Assembly: GCA_022321325.1 (NCBI GenBank)
Contig: JAKOEO010000021.1
Location: 1-49,388 of the forward strand
Direction of reading: 5' to 3'
From: Candidatus Magnetominusculus sp. LBB02
Lineage (GTDB): Bacteria; Nitrospirota; Thermodesulfovibrionia; Thermodesulfovibrionales; Magnetobacteriaceae
DNA length: 49,388 nucleotides
In this document: piece by piece, positions 1-8,857 of the stretch
Numbering within the stretch: the first letter of the stretch is position 1
Layout of the letters: every line of letters begins with the position of its first letter
Position numbers and translations under genes: made by a program
Notes under the pieces: generated by a model
Told to the model about the DNA's origin: nothing
Seen by the model: the letters and a program-made list of their open reading frames with translations, nothing else
The model's database searches: none

Positions 1-258
1 TGCTTGTTTTTACAACGGATTTTAGCCTTGTTTAATTACGACTGTCGAAGGTGAGATTAAACTACATGTTAATTATCATAATTGTCAAGATTTATTTTTA
101 TAATTTCATTAGTGTCAGATTAAGATAAAGAAGGTTGTCTGATAGGTTTGTAGACGCGACAACGATTAAATAGATGCCGAAAGTTTAGACCTAGCCGGTG
201 AGTAATCCGACAAGGTTTGACAGGTTAAGTTAATTTTCTATTGCGGTTTATGGGTTGA

Positions 259-329
259 AAGAGTGGGGGGTCTAACCAGCATGTATTGCAATACAATGCA
301 ATATATACTGCGGGTTCGACCCCGCTCTT
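259..329. other. Inverted repeat / hairpin of unknown role
   Basis: AAGAGTGGGG at 259-268 pairs with CCCCGCTCTT at 320-329 with one G-T wobble. Inside lie a perfect 12-bp palindrome GTATTGCAATAC (283-294) and a short GGGTTCGACCC hairpin. The GGTTCGA string recalls a tRNA T-arm, but the loop is one base short and no D-arm or acceptor partner fits, so I do not call a tRNA. The rest of bases 1-395 is AT-rich and I see no gene in it. Confidence 0.35.
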
Positions 330-395
330 ACTGTTAGGGAATGATCAGCGTCGGTGAAACCGAACCAATCACTTATAATTCATGCAAATTCTATG

Positions 396-590
396 CCATA
401 TGAGGTTCTCTTTAATATCAATGCGTTGCATATAGTGCGGCTTGTCCCCATTTCAGTGTTGTTCCCCATATGGGGATTTCTTTAATATCAATGGGTTATA
501 TATAGCGAGGCTTATCCCCACTTTATTGCTATTTCCCATGTGTGTATTTCTTTAATATCAATGGTTTGTATATTATCAGGCTGTCGTTTT
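396..590. repeat. Three tandem 70-bp direct repeats
   Basis: The block CTTTAATATCAATG recurs at exactly 70-bp intervals (core at 411, 481 and 551). Copies are 396-465, 466-535 and a diverged third copy from 536. Each begins CCATRTG and the first two end around TTRTCCCCA. A small hairpin TGTCG-TTTT-CGACA (582-595) follows. The array lies just beyond the stop codon of the minus-strand response regulator gene, so it is 3' to that operon. The repeats are too few and lack spacers, so this is not a CRISPR. A protein-binding array is possible but unproven. Confidence 0.7.
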
Positions 591-627
591 CGACACATTC
601 TGTATGAATTGCGACACATTTTGCCGC

Positions 628-1092
628 TTATGGCTTTCTCAGCTCCTCAAGGTACTGCTGCGCTAACTCCGCCCTTATCGGGTCTGACGCCTTATAATAT
701 TCTATTACCTTGTCCGCTATCTCCCTGTGATTAAACGGCTTCACTATGTAGCCCTGGATGCCAAGCCTCAGGCAATTGTTGATTGTATCAAGGTCGGCAA
801 CCGATGTGGCCATCACTATCGTCGTCTTTGTGTCACCGCACTGCTGCCTTATGTGCTGCAATACCTCATACCCTGTCATATCCGGCATCACAATGTCCAA
901 GACCACTATGTCCGGCCTAAAGCGCTCATATGTCTCAATCGCACACCTGCCGTCTTCGCATGACCGCCTCTTAAACAGCGAGCCGTTTCTCACTCCAAGA
1001 TAATACAGCCGCCGGATCTTCTTGTCATCATCCACTATCAGCACCCTTATGTGCCTCATAGATAATACGCCTGAGTCCTCTGCGTTTTGCAT
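628..1092 (-). CDS. CheY-like single-domain response regulator
   Basis: A 154-residue protein that is essentially one receiver domain: acidic pocket IVDDD near residues 19-23, phospho-acceptor Asp66 in VVLDIVMPDMTG, and the conserved Lys in YIVKPF near residue 118. There is no DNA-binding or enzymatic output domain, so it probably acts by protein contact or as a phosphorelay intermediate. The start at 1092 is preceded by GAGGAG at good spacing; an internal Met12 is the alternative. It follows the hybrid kinase gene by 24 bp on the same strand, so the two are very likely cotranscribed and functionally paired. Confidence 0.85.
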   Translation of the reverse strand: MQNAEDSGVLSMRHIRVLIVDDDKKIRRLYYLGVRNGSLFKRRSCEDGRCAIETYERFRPDIVVLDIVMPDMTGYEVLQHIRQQCGDTKTTIVMATSVADLDTINNCLRLGIQGYIVKPFNHREIADKVIEYYKASDPIRAELAQQYLEELRKP

Positions 1093-1116
1093 CGTGTCTC
1101 CTCTGTCTCTCTCTCT

Positions 1117-3468
1117 CTAATATACTATGCGCACATTTTCTATATAGTTTGAAAGCTTATCAAGCAGCTTGAGTATTTCGCCGGTATTGTCTGTTTTTGC
1201 CGCCTCTTCAATCGCCTTTCCAAGGGCCGTAATGGCCTCAAATCCATAGCCGCCGCCTGCGCCTTTGATGTTATGCCCTATCTTCTGAGCGGCTCTGATA
1301 TCTGCCGCGTTTAGCGCCTCCTGTATCGCTTTAATATCGCCGCCGACTTCTTTCAGAAATGTCGGGATGATATGCCTTAGTTCAGGGTCAATGCTGACTG
1401 TCATATGGTCAGAGATATTAACGGGGGCCGTCGCCGCCGGCATAGGGGGTAGGGCAGGGCTAACCGCAGCTTTCGCATTAGTCAGCCTTACTATTGTCTC
1501 CATCAGGGCAAGTTTCTTTATAGGCTTGGATAGATGTGCCGTGCAGCCGGCGGCAAGGCTCTTCTTTACATCTTCGTCAAGGGCATAGGCCGTCAGAGCG
1601 ACGATTGGAACCGGTCTTAATCCGCTGAGTTTCTCATGTTTTCTGATTTCCTCAGTGGCCTGTAGCCCGTCCATTACAGGCATCTGTATGTCCATCAGGA
1701 TAATGTTGTAGCCGCCGGCTTTGGCCTTGTTAACTGCCGCAGCGCCATCCTCTGCCGTATCAACAATGTATGGCATATTTTTGAGATATGTCTGGATGAG
1801 AATGCGATTTTGCGCATAGTCCTCAACCAGCAGTATATGTAATGGCTCAAGGGTGTCGTATCTAAATGAGACAAGCTCATCGGTCTGCGCCTCGGCCTTG
1901 ATTTCATATCCCATAGCCGTGCGTACTGCGTTAAGAAGGGCGGCCTTTTTAACCGGCTTTACAATGCAGGCATTTACCCCTGCTGCCATAGCCTTTTGCC
2001 GGTCACCGGTGTCTGAAAAGAGCATCATAATAGTGGCTTTTGCAAGGGCGTCCTTTGTTATAATTCTGGCCGTCTCAAAGCCGTCCATTGCCGGCATACG
2101 GCTGTCAAGCAGGACAATGTCATATGGCGACTGACTTAGCCTCTTCAGGCCGCTTGCCGCATCCACCTCGGCTGCCGCTTCAATCCCCATATCGGCTAAC
2201 TGCCCGGTTAATATCTGGCGGGTTGAGGCGTTGTCGTCTATGATCAAGGCTCTAAGGCCGGCAAGGCCGTCTGTCTGCGGCTTTGGTTTAATATCGTCGC
2301 TCAATCCAAAACCTGCCGTGAAGTGAAACGTACTTCCTCGTCCATGTTCGCTCTCTATCCATATCCTGCCATCCATCAACTCGACAAGTTTCCTCGATAT
2401 TGACAGACCAAGCCCCGTGCCGCCGTATTTGCGCGTTGTGGATGAGTCGGCCTGTGTGAATTTCATAAATATCATGTCAAACTTATCTTCAGGTATTCCT
2501 ATGCCGGTGTCCGATACTGAAAACAGGAGATGTGCAGCGTCTTCGTCTTTGAATTCAGGGTCGTTTGTTATGCGTAGCAGCACCTCGCCGCAGTCTGTAA
2601 ATTTAATGGCGTTTCCTATAAGATTAATCAGTACCTGGCGCAGTCGTCCCGGGTCGCCAATTATATGGCCTGGGACATCGGGATATATATGATAGTTCAG
2701 CTCAAGTCCCTTCTTATGAGCGCGAACTGAGAGGATTTCAAAGATCTTCTCAACAACTTCAGATAGATCAAAGCTGACACGGTCAAAACCAACTTGCCCG
2801 GCCTCGATCTTAGAAAAGTCTAAGATGTCGTTAATAATATCGAGCAGGTTCTCGCCTGCCGTTTGAAACGCTGCGACGTATTGGCGCTGCTCGGCGGTAA
2901 GCGTGGTCTCCGTAAGCAGCTCTGCCATGCCGATGATGTCATTCATAGGGGTTCTTATTTCATGGCTCATGCTTGCGAGGAAATCGCTCTTGGCGCGGTT
3001 GGCGTCCTCGGCTTCAGTCTTTGCCCTTCGCAGCTCAGCCTCTGCCCACTCCTGTTTTTGCGCGTAACTGACTATCTCGGTTACGTCCTCAACGGTGATG
3101 AATATGTAGTTAATTACATCATTTTCGTCTCTTAAGGGCCCAAGCGTACAGGTCTGCTGCATGTACTCAAAGTCAGCCGCATACTGCCCGGTGAGCTTAA
3201 ATGGGAACAGGTAGTTGTGCAGCTTTTGGGTTAAGAAGATAAAATTTCCAAACGTGAATATGGACTTACAGCTCTTCAAAAATGATGGCTTATCCAGATT
3301 CGGGAAGTAGTTGAGCAGTTCAGCCCCTATAATATCGTCGCTTTTAATGCCGCTTTGCATCACCAGCCAGCGGTTCCAATAGACTACTTTCAGTTGCCTG
3401 TCAATAATCGCCACTCCTGTGTTAAGCATATCCAGAAGCTGATGCGTTATTAGCTGAACGACTTCCAT
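1117..3468 (-). CDS. Hybrid sensor histidine kinase (PAS-HisKA-HATPase-REC-REC-HPt)
   Basis: A 783-residue hybrid kinase without an obvious membrane span, hence probably cytoplasmic. Order: PAS-like sensor about 5-130; short coiled linker; HisKA with the H-box SHEIRTP (His169); HATPase with N-box [14 protein letters not shown] and GGTGLGLS to about 390; receiver 1 about 400-520 with [12 protein letters not shown]; receiver 2 about 535-655 with [12 protein letters not shown]; HPt about 700-783 with the HNIKGAGGG phospho-site. This is the unorthodox BarA/ArcB-like layout, able to run a complete His-Asp-His relay internally and hand phosphate to the small response regulator 24 bp downstream. The input signal is not evident. 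Confidence 0.9.
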   Translation of the reverse strand: MEVVQLITHQLLDMLNTGVAIIDRQLKVVYWNRWLVMQSGIKSDDIIGAELLNYFPNLDKPSFLKSCKSIFTFGNFIFLTQKLHNYLFPFKLTGQYAADFEYMQQTCTLGPLRDENDVINYIFITVEDVTEIVSYAQKQEWAEAELRRAKTEAEDANRAKSDFLASMSHEIRTPMNDIIGMAELLTETTLTAEQRQYVAAFQTAGENLLDIINDILDFSKIEAGQVGFDRVSFDLSEVVEKIFEILSVRAHKKGLELNYHIYPDVPGHIIGDPGRLRQVLINLIGNAIKFTDCGEVLLRITNDPEFKDEDAAHLLFSVSDTGIGIPEDKFDMIFMKFTQADSSTTRKYGGTGLGLSISRKLVELMDGRIWIESEHGRGSTFHFTAGFGLSDDIKPKPQTDGLAGLRALIIDDNASTRQILTGQLADMGIEAAAEVDAASGLKRLSQSPYDIVLLDSRMPAMDGFETARIITKDALAKATIMMLFSDTGDRQKAMAAGVNACIVKPVKKAALLNAVRTAMGYEIKAEAQTDELVSFRYDTLEPLHILLVEDYAQNRILIQTYLKNMPYIVDTAEDGAAAVNKAKAGGYNIILMDIQMPVMDGLQATEEIRKHEKLSGLRPVPIVALTAYALDEDVKKSLAAGCTAHLSKPIKKLALMETIVRLTNAKAAVSPALPPMPAATAPVNISDHMTVSIDPELRHIIPTFLKEVGGDIKAIQEALNAADIRAAQKIGHNIKGAGGGYGFEAITALGKAIEEAAKTDNTGEILKLLDKLSNYIENVRIVY

Positions 3469-3572
3469 AATATGTCAGACCCCCTCTGCAAAACACTATG
3501 CTAACATATAGCGGCTGTTGGCGGCAAATCACTACACAAGCGCCCATGAGTGTCATTTAACTTTGGCGGCTA

Positions 3573-3601
3573 TTGCAAAAATTTATACATTACATTATAC
3601 T
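3573..3601 (+). promoter_or_regulatory. Sigma70-type promoter for the patatin gene
   Basis: TTGCAA (3573-3578), a 17-bp spacer, then TATACT (3596-3601). It lies about 55 bp upstream of the ATG and the AGGAGG ribosome site of the patatin gene, in the divergent gap after the hybrid kinase. Confidence 0.5.
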
Positions 3602-3655
3602 TATAGCTGGTTGTTAGCTGATTAGTTGTTTGCCAAAAAACAATCAGGAGGAATT

Positions 3656-4855
3656 ATGAAACGAAGAGCAGACCAGAGAAAACATCACAGAAGTAATACC
3701 CCACACGAGCGTATAGCACTTGCCTGTCAGGGCGGGGGTTCTCTTGGGGCTTACCACGTTGGCGCATATGAGGCCATGGCCGAGGATGGCTATCTGCCAG
3801 ATATAGTCTCCGGTATCTCCATAGGGGCATTTACTGCCGCTATAATTGCCGGTAACGACCCGGATGTACGGCTGCAGAAGCTGAATGAGTTTTGGGATTA
3901 TATCTCATGGCCTGAATTCGAGTATCTTTCTAATTGCCTCAAGCATTTTCCAGATATCTCTACTCAACTAAGAAAATCTCACAACACTATTAGCTCTGTG
4001 CAGGGATTTGTTTTTGGACAGCCTCACTTTTTTGTTCCACGCATTCCGCCGCCCCAGCTCGCACTATCAGGCACTACTGAGGCTACAAGCTGTTACGACA
4101 CTGATCCTTTAAGGGATACGCTGCTGAAATTTGTGGATTTTGACCGTATCAACGAAAATAAGACACGCCTAATCCTTGGGGCAACGAAGGTTAAGGATGG
4201 CACGCTGGTATTTTTTGACAGCGCCAGCGCTAAGATTACTCCTGAACATGTCATGGCAAGCGGTTCAATGCCTCCCGGTTTTCCAGGAGTACGCATAGAC
4301 GGCGATTTATACTGGGACGGCGGCTGCGTTTCAAATGCCCCGCTTGACGGGATACTGGAAGCAGAGCCTAAGAAAAGCACCCTTGCCTTTGTGGTAGATT
4401 TGTTTAATCCTAAAGGGAAAGAGCCGAAAAATATGGATGACGTTGCCATACGCCAAAAAGAAATCCTCTTCGCCAGCAGGACTTCAAGCCACATTCGCAG
4501 GATAATCAAAAACCATAATCTGTCGCACTCTCTTTCAGCAATTCTCAACGGCCTGTCCAAAAGTGCGGAGAGCAAATCATTGATAAAAGAACTGAGATTA
4601 CTTGCCAAAAGCCATGACATTGATTACGTTGCTGACCTTGACATTGTACACATTGTCTATGACGCACCGCCTTATGAGGTGCCTACTATGGACTGCGAGT
4701 TTTCTAAAACATCCATCGAAGACAGGTCTGAACATGGGTATGCCGATATGAAGGAGACGCTTATAGAGTGCCCGTGGCTTGCGGCGAAGGCTGCGCATGT
4801 TGGCTCAAGGGTATATAAGTGCGTGGGTGGACAGTGCCATGAGGTTGATGTCTGA
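3656..4855 (+). CDS. Patatin-like phospholipase with DUF3734-type C-terminus
   Basis: A predicted acyl hydrolase of 399 residues. The oxyanion-hole glycine loop (CQGGGSLGAY), the nucleophile elbow GISIG and the catalytic-Asp motif DGG in WDGGCVSNAP are all present, so the Ser-Asp dyad is intact. The C-terminal region resembles the DUF3734 extension common in bacterial patatins. No signal peptide or membrane span is seen. The track start at 3626 is too early: AGGAGG sits just before ATG 3656, which gives MKRRADQ. It appears monocistronic. The substrate is unknown; members of this group hydrolyse phospholipids or neutral lipids. Confidence 0.88.
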   Translation: MKRRADQRKHHRSNTPHERIALACQGGGSLGAYHVGAYEAMAEDGYLPDIVSGISIGAFTAAIIAGNDPDVRLQKLNEFWDYISWPEFEYLSNCLKHFPDISTQLRKSHNTISSVQGFVFGQPHFFVPRIPPPQLALSGTTEATSCYDTDPLRDTLLKFVDFDRINENKTRLILGATKVKDGTLVFFDSASAKITPEHVMASGSMPPGFPGVRIDGDLYWDGGCVSNAPLDGILEAEPKKSTLAFVVDLFNPKGKEPKNMDDVAIRQKEILFASRTSSHIRRIIKNHNLSHSLSAILNGLSKSAESKSLIKELRLLAKSHDIDYVADLDIVHIVYDAPPYEVPTMDCEFSKTSIEDRSEHGYADMKETLIECPWLAAKAAHVGSRVYKCVGGQCHEVDV

Positions 4856-4872
4856 ATAGTTGTACTAAGCAT

Positions 4873-4895
4873 CCCCCGCGGCAGGGCCACGGGGG
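4873..4895. terminator. GC-rich hairpin between convergent genes
   Basis: CCCCCG (4873-4878) pairs with CGGGGG (4890-4895) around an 11-nt loop, 18 bp after the patatin stop codon. There is no strong T-run on either side, so it is a weak intrinsic terminator at best. Its position suggests it ends transcription of the patatin gene and perhaps of the small minus-strand ORF. Confidence 0.4.
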
Positions 4896-4909
4896 GCTTG
4901 GAGTGTTTA

Positions 4910-5047
4910 TTAGTGGCCTACCATGTTTGTGCCGTCATAGCAGGTATAGCCAGTCATATTTCTCTTGGGAGATGTGGTTCCCTGAAAGCATGATATCAAT
5001 ACTGTTTGGCACGCTGATGACAATTTGTGCTTAATCTCCTGATTCAT
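4910..5047 (-). CDS. Possible small ORF, 45 residues, unknown
   Basis: Not in the ORF track. Reading the minus strand from ATG 5047 gives an uninterrupted 45-residue peptide beginning MNQEIKHK and ending DGTNMVGH, with three cysteines. No clear ribosome-binding site precedes it and I recognise no family. It fills most of the otherwise empty 330-bp gap between the patatin and ChrB genes. It could equally be chance. Confidence 0.25.
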   Translation of the reverse strand: MNQEIKHKLSSACQTVLISCFQGTTSPKRNMTGYTCYDGTNMVGH

Positions 5048-5147
5048 TACGTTGTCTATTATAATCCCATCTAATATGTATATCATTCATTATGACATTT
5101 ATTTGGATAATGTCTCATTTTCGGGCTACACTATACAACCAAAGCCC

Positions 5148-5192
5148 TTGACAAATATGTAACACATGTTCTAATATAGTTTCATGTTACAT
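5148..5192 (+). promoter_or_regulatory. Strong promoter with overlapping inverted-repeat operator
   Basis: TTGACA (5148-5153), an 18-bp spacer, then TAATAT (5172-5177). An 8-bp inverted repeat flanks the -10 box: ATGTAACA (5157-5164) and TGTTACAT (5185-5192). The predicted transcription start, about 7 bp after the -10 box, coincides with the ATG at 5184, so the mRNA would be leaderless. The geometry suggests a repressor that blocks RNA polymerase. ChrB-family proteins are reported as chromate-responsive regulators, so self-regulation is possible. Confidence 0.6.
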
Positions 5193-6149
5193 AGCAACAA
5201 ACACAGGTGGCTGCTATTCTTCTACAGTATTGCGGCTAAGCCTGTCAGCGGTCGGGTTAAGGTCTGGCGGCGGCTTGTTCAGGCCGGGGCGGTTCAGCTT
5301 AAAGACGCCGTGTATGTGCTGCCTTATACTGACGCGCACTTCGAGTTCTTCCAGTGGCTCTCATCAGAAGTCGTCTCTCTGGGCGGGGAGGCTATGTTTA
5401 TCAAGGCCGAAAAGATTGAAATGCTCGATGACGCCGCAATAATTAATCTGTTTAACCGGCACAGAAAGAAAGACTACGCCGCCCTTGAAAGACAGTTAAA
5501 TGACATTGAATCAAGAATTATGCCGCCTCTGAAGGACTCCAATATTAAAAAACTCGCTGACAGCTTCCACAAGTGTGTAAAAGAACTCGGCGAGATCAGA
5601 AAGATAGATTTCTTCTCAGACGAGGGAAAGAGGCTGTCAGCTAAAATAGACGACCTCGGAGGCAAGTTAAAAGGCATCACCAGCCTAAGCGCCCAAAGTC
5701 AGCCCGCCATCGAACAAAAGAGACGCGAGGACTATCAGGGCAAGACCTGGGTAACACGGCAGCGCCCCTTTGTGGACAGAATGGCCTCTTCCTGGCTGAT
5801 TAAGAGATTTATAGACAAGGCGGCGGCCTTTATACTAATCGCCGAGGGCGATATACTGCCCTCTGACGCGGCGGCGTTTGACATTGTGGGCGGGGAGTTT
5901 TCGCATGTGGGCACATTGTGTACGTTTGAGGTCATGGTGAAGGCATTTAGTATTAAGGACAGGGCGGTTAAGAAGATTGCCGAAATAGTCCACGAGATAG
6001 ATATACGCGGCGATGAGTATAGAAATCCAGAATCGCCGGGAGTTGAAGAAATTCTGACGGGCATTCAGATGACGGCAGAGACTGGCACAGAGGCACTTGA
6101 AAAGGGGGCGGCAATCTTTGAGCTGCTCTATTTATCAAAGACTGGCTAA
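5184..6149 (+). CDS. chrB: ChrB-family chromate resistance/sensor protein
   Basis: A 321-residue protein with the ChrB N-terminal region (FFYSIAAKPVSGRVKVWRRL and following, about 10-90), a charged helical middle (110-175), and a C-terminal ChrB domain starting TWVTRQRPFVDRMASSWLI (about 190-310), which ends with HEIDIRGDEYRNPE. ChrB proteins accompany the chromate exporter ChrA and regulate or support chromate resistance. No chrA is in the window; an MFS gene follows instead. There is no ribosome site before ATG 5184 and the promoter places the transcript start at that codon. The symbol is by family; chromate specificity is inferred. Confidence 0.78.
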   Translation: MLHSNKHRWLLFFYSIAAKPVSGRVKVWRRLVQAGAVQLKDAVYVLPYTDAHFEFFQWLSSEVVSLGGEAMFIKAEKIEMLDDAAIINLFNRHRKKDYAALERQLNDIESRIMPPLKDSNIKKLADSFHKCVKELGEIRKIDFFSDEGKRLSAKIDDLGGKLKGITSLSAQSQPAIEQKRREDYQGKTWVTRQRPFVDRMASSWLIKRFIDKAAAFILIAEGDILPSDAAAFDIVGGEFSHVGTLCTFEVMVKAFSIKDRAVKKIAEIVHEIDIRGDEYRNPESPGVEEILTGIQMTAETGTEALEKGAAIFELLYLSKTG

Positions 6150-6204
6150 AAGTGTTCACATGGACAGCGGCGTTGTCCAAATTTTTAATACAAGGAGGCA
6201 AACA

Positions 6205-6759
6205 ATGAAGGCAATATCGGAGATGGCGGCTGGACTTATGGCGGCGGCGGCAAGGACTGCCCCAAAGGCGGGCGGGAAGGATTTCATGGAGATAGTGGTG
6301 ATTACAAAAGACGAAGACCTGAAGAGGATTGCCGGGACTATGAAAGAGTACGCCCCAAAGAGCACGAATGAGGCGTTTTGGCTGCGCGACGCCTCAAATA
6401 TCGAACACTCAGAGGCGCTGGTGTTGATAGGTTTAGCAAAGGCCGTAACGGCAGGATATGACTGCGGCGGCTGCGGCTATGCTACATGTGCGGAGTTTAA
6501 CAAGGCCAGAGAGCTGAAGGCTAAGGATATGGGCTACACGGGGCCGCACTGCATAATGAGGATGATGGACATAGGGGTGGCACTGTCCTCGGCGGCTAAG
6601 ACGGCAAGCCTTTTAAGTGTGGACAACCGCGTTCAGCAGAGGGTGGGGGCGGCGGCAAAGGCAATTGGGCTTATTCAGGCAGAGGTAGCAATGGGAATCC
6701 CTATTAGCATTACGGGTAAGAGCATATATTTCGATAGACAAACGGCAGCTAAACATTAG
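6205..6759 (+). CDS. DUF2148 ferredoxin-like domain protein
   Basis: A 184-residue cytoplasmic protein. A cysteine cluster DCGGCGYATC (about residues 92-101) plus GPHC about 20 residues later resembles the 4Fe-4S binding region of DUF2148 proteins. The real start is ATG 6205 behind AAGGAGG, not the earlier track start, which runs through the end of chrB. It lies 55 bp after chrB and 15 bp before the MFS gene, so it is the middle gene of a three-gene operon. A redox role beside a chromate-related gene is plausible but not shown. Confidence 0.78.
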   Translation: MKAISEMAAGLMAAAARTAPKAGGKDFMEIVVITKDEDLKRIAGTMKEYAPKSTNEAFWLRDASNIEHSEALVLIGLAKAVTAGYDCGGCGYATCAEFNKARELKAKDMGYTGPHCIMRMMDIGVALSSAAKTASLLSVDNRVQQRVGAAAKAIGLIQAEVAMGIPISITGKSIYFDRQTAAKH

Positions 6760-6774
6760 AGGAATGGGGGCACA

Positions 6775-7965
6775 ATGACGCCGCTTTATTTAGTGGGATT
6801 TTTCGCGCGATTTTCCTATGCCCTGGCCAGAAGCCCTGTGCTGCCGCTGTTTGCCATGTATCTGGGGGCAGGGCCAGAGGCTATTGGCATGGCGGTTGGG
6901 ATTTCCACGGTAACGGGGATCTTCTTTAAGCTGCCGTCAGGGGCGCTGTCAGACATCATCGGCAGACGCCACACTATGCTCATTGGGCTGTGCGTGTTTG
7001 CCGTGATGCCCTTTACGTACATGTTTATACACGACTACAGGGCGCTGGTCATAGTGAGATTTCTGCACGGGTTTGCAACGGCAGTATATGGGCCGGTTGC
7101 GATGGCGGTTGTGGCGGACATCGCCGGGGAAAAGCGCGGTGAGGCTCTGTCGTGGTTTTCCTCTGTAACGATAATTGGCAATCTGGTTGGCGCTCCTGTC
7201 GGCGGCTATTTGCTTCATCATGGTGCGGCGGCTAAGGAGCCAGTACTCTTTGATTTTCAGGTTGTGTATATCATAAGCGGCGTACTTGGAGTAGTATCTC
7301 TGCTTATAGGCATTAAATACTTGAAAGGAAAAGAAAATATTGAAACAGGAAAGTCACTGAAAGAGTCACTGAAGAGATTCGCCTCAGGCATTAAGGAGGT
7401 GGTAAGCGACAAGCGCGTCCTGATAACGTCCAACATGGAAGGCATACAGAACATGTGCATGGGGGCGTTGGAGGCGTTTCTACCAATATACTGCGTAAAG
7501 GTGGCGGGGCTGAATGAGTTTCAGGCGGGGCTTTTGTGGGGTGTGCAAGTGGTCTCCACAATTGTGTCCAAGCCGATAATGGGCAGGAATTCTGACAGGT
7601 ACGGCAGGGTGCCTATAATTGCAGCAGGGCTGTTGATGTGTGCGGTGTCATTTGGGGCGATACCGCTGTTTACGAGTTTTACGCTTCTGATAGCGGCGGC
7701 GGTGGTCTTTGGTTTAGGCGAGGCATTTGTAACGTCATCGTCGGCAGCGCTTGTGGCTGACATATGCAAAGAGAAACACTACGGCACGGCAATGGGGACA
7801 TTTGGCACGATATATGACGTGGGACATGCCTCTGGGCCTATTCTGACAGGGATATTGCTTGCTAAATTCAATAACAACTTTCAGTATTCGTTTTGGATAT
7901 TATCAGCGCTGGTGCTTCTGACTATACCGGTATTTGTCCTGACTATGAGAGTGAAAAAGGTCTAA
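6775..7965 (+). CDS. MFS transporter, 12-span exporter type
   Basis: A 396-residue integral membrane protein with about 12 hydrophobic spans and the MFS loop 2-3 signature GALSDIIGRRHTM (about 60), partly repeated in the second half as GRNSDRYGRVP. This half-repeat pattern is typical of drug/H+ antiporters and small-molecule exporters. It is the last gene of the chrB operon, taking the place where a ChrA exporter would be expected. The substrate is unknown. Its 3' end overlaps the convergent CDF-like gene by 4 bp. Confidence 0.82.
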   Translation: MTPLYLVGFFARFSYALARSPVLPLFAMYLGAGPEAIGMAVGISTVTGIFFKLPSGALSDIIGRRHTMLIGLCVFAVMPFTYMFIHDYRALVIVRFLHGFATAVYGPVAMAVVADIAGEKRGEALSWFSSVTIIGNLVGAPVGGYLLHHGAAAKEPVLFDFQVVYIISGVLGVVSLLIGIKYLKGKENIETGKSLKESLKRFASGIKEVVSDKRVLITSNMEGIQNMCMGALEAFLPIYCVKVAGLNEFQAGLLWGVQVVSTIVSKPIMGRNSDRYGRVPIIAAGLLMCAVSFGAIPLFTSFTLLIAAAVVFGLGEAFVTSSSAALVADICKEKHYGTAMGTFGTIYDVGHASGPILTGILLAKFNNNFQYSFWILSALVLLTIPVFVLTMRVKKV

Positions 7966-8639
7966 ACGCCGGAGTTGGTTTTTGGCGTACAGGCATGACC
8001 GCAAGAGCAGGTCTTCTTGCCCCGTGCCTTTTCAAATGCCTCGCGGCCCTCTTTGTATGATAGTGCCGCGATAAAGAGCGCCCCGGCGGAGTCAAACCAG
8101 CCTACGCCCGAAAGTTCATAGCCGGCGCTTCCCAATAGCAGCACGGCTGACAGGTACATGCAGGTGCGGCTGCAGGCGGCGTCTGAAAGGATTGCCTGCG
8201 AGTTCAGCTTCGTTCCCACTTTGACTTTGAAATGGACTAAAAGCCACATTGACATAATAGAAATCAACGAGATAATAACGCCCCAGAAGGCGGTCTTTGG
8301 GTGTTTTCCCTGAATGATATTAATCGCAGAGGACACGGCAAGGCCGACTGCGAGGACATAGAATGCCCCGCCTGTGATGCGCAGCGCCTGCCGCTGAAAT
8401 TTGTCCGCTTTGCCGTCAATATTATGCCTGATTTTTGCAACCATATGCCAAACGCCGACACCCGATACGACCTCGACAAACGAATCAAGTCCAAAACCAA
8501 ACAGCGACAGCGCATCGTCCTCAAATCCAAGATATACAGAGACAAGCCCCTCAAGCAGATTGTAAAACACGGTAATCACGGCCAGAAGGATGGCCGCTTT
8601 GTAGAGCCTATCGAAGGGAAATCTCTTATCATCCATCAC
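7962..8639 (-). CDS. CDF-like cation efflux membrane protein
   Basis: 225 residues with five or six membrane spans arranged like the cation diffusion facilitator core. FGFGLDSFVEV in the second span retains one Asp of the usual metal site; SQAILSDAACSRTC in the fifth span keeps an Asp but lacks the first His of the HxxxD pair. The cytoplasmic dimer domain is missing and the protein ends in a Cys/His-rich tail CSCGHAC. It could be a divergent heavy-metal transporter or a metal-sensing relative. It is transcribed towards the MFS gene and diverges from the sensor kinase at 8858. Confidence 0.6.
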   Translation of the reverse strand: MMDDKRFPFDRLYKAAILLAVITVFYNLLEGLVSVYLGFEDDALSLFGFGLDSFVEVVSGVGVWHMVAKIRHNIDGKADKFQRQALRITGGAFYVLAVGLAVSSAINIIQGKHPKTAFWGVIISLISIMSMWLLVHFKVKVGTKLNSQAILSDAACSRTCMYLSAVLLLGSAGYELSGVGWFDSAGALFIAALSYKEGREAFEKARGKKTCSCGHACTPKTNSGV

Positions 8640-8857
8640 GGTAGATATATTATAGTCAAGCGCCGTGGGTTTAATCTATAGGGGGAGGTTGAAAATACAA
8701 CGAAAACGTTTCACCATCCGTATGGACGCGCCTTCAATATTCTGGCTATAATTGAGGCTTTCATGTTACTATGAAATAGCATATGTCCTTTTTTGCAGCT
8801 CTAATGTATGCTCAGCGATAGTGGATGTACTTGTAGGTTGCACGAGGAACCTGAAAA

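Noticed and set aside
259-329. Possible tRNA because of GGGTTCGACCCC
   Set aside because: T-loop is one base short and no D-arm or anticodon arm can be drawn; kept only as a hairpin.
396-590. CRISPR array or replication origin
   Set aside because: Copies are adjacent without unique spacers, and no dnaA, gyrase or cas genes are present.
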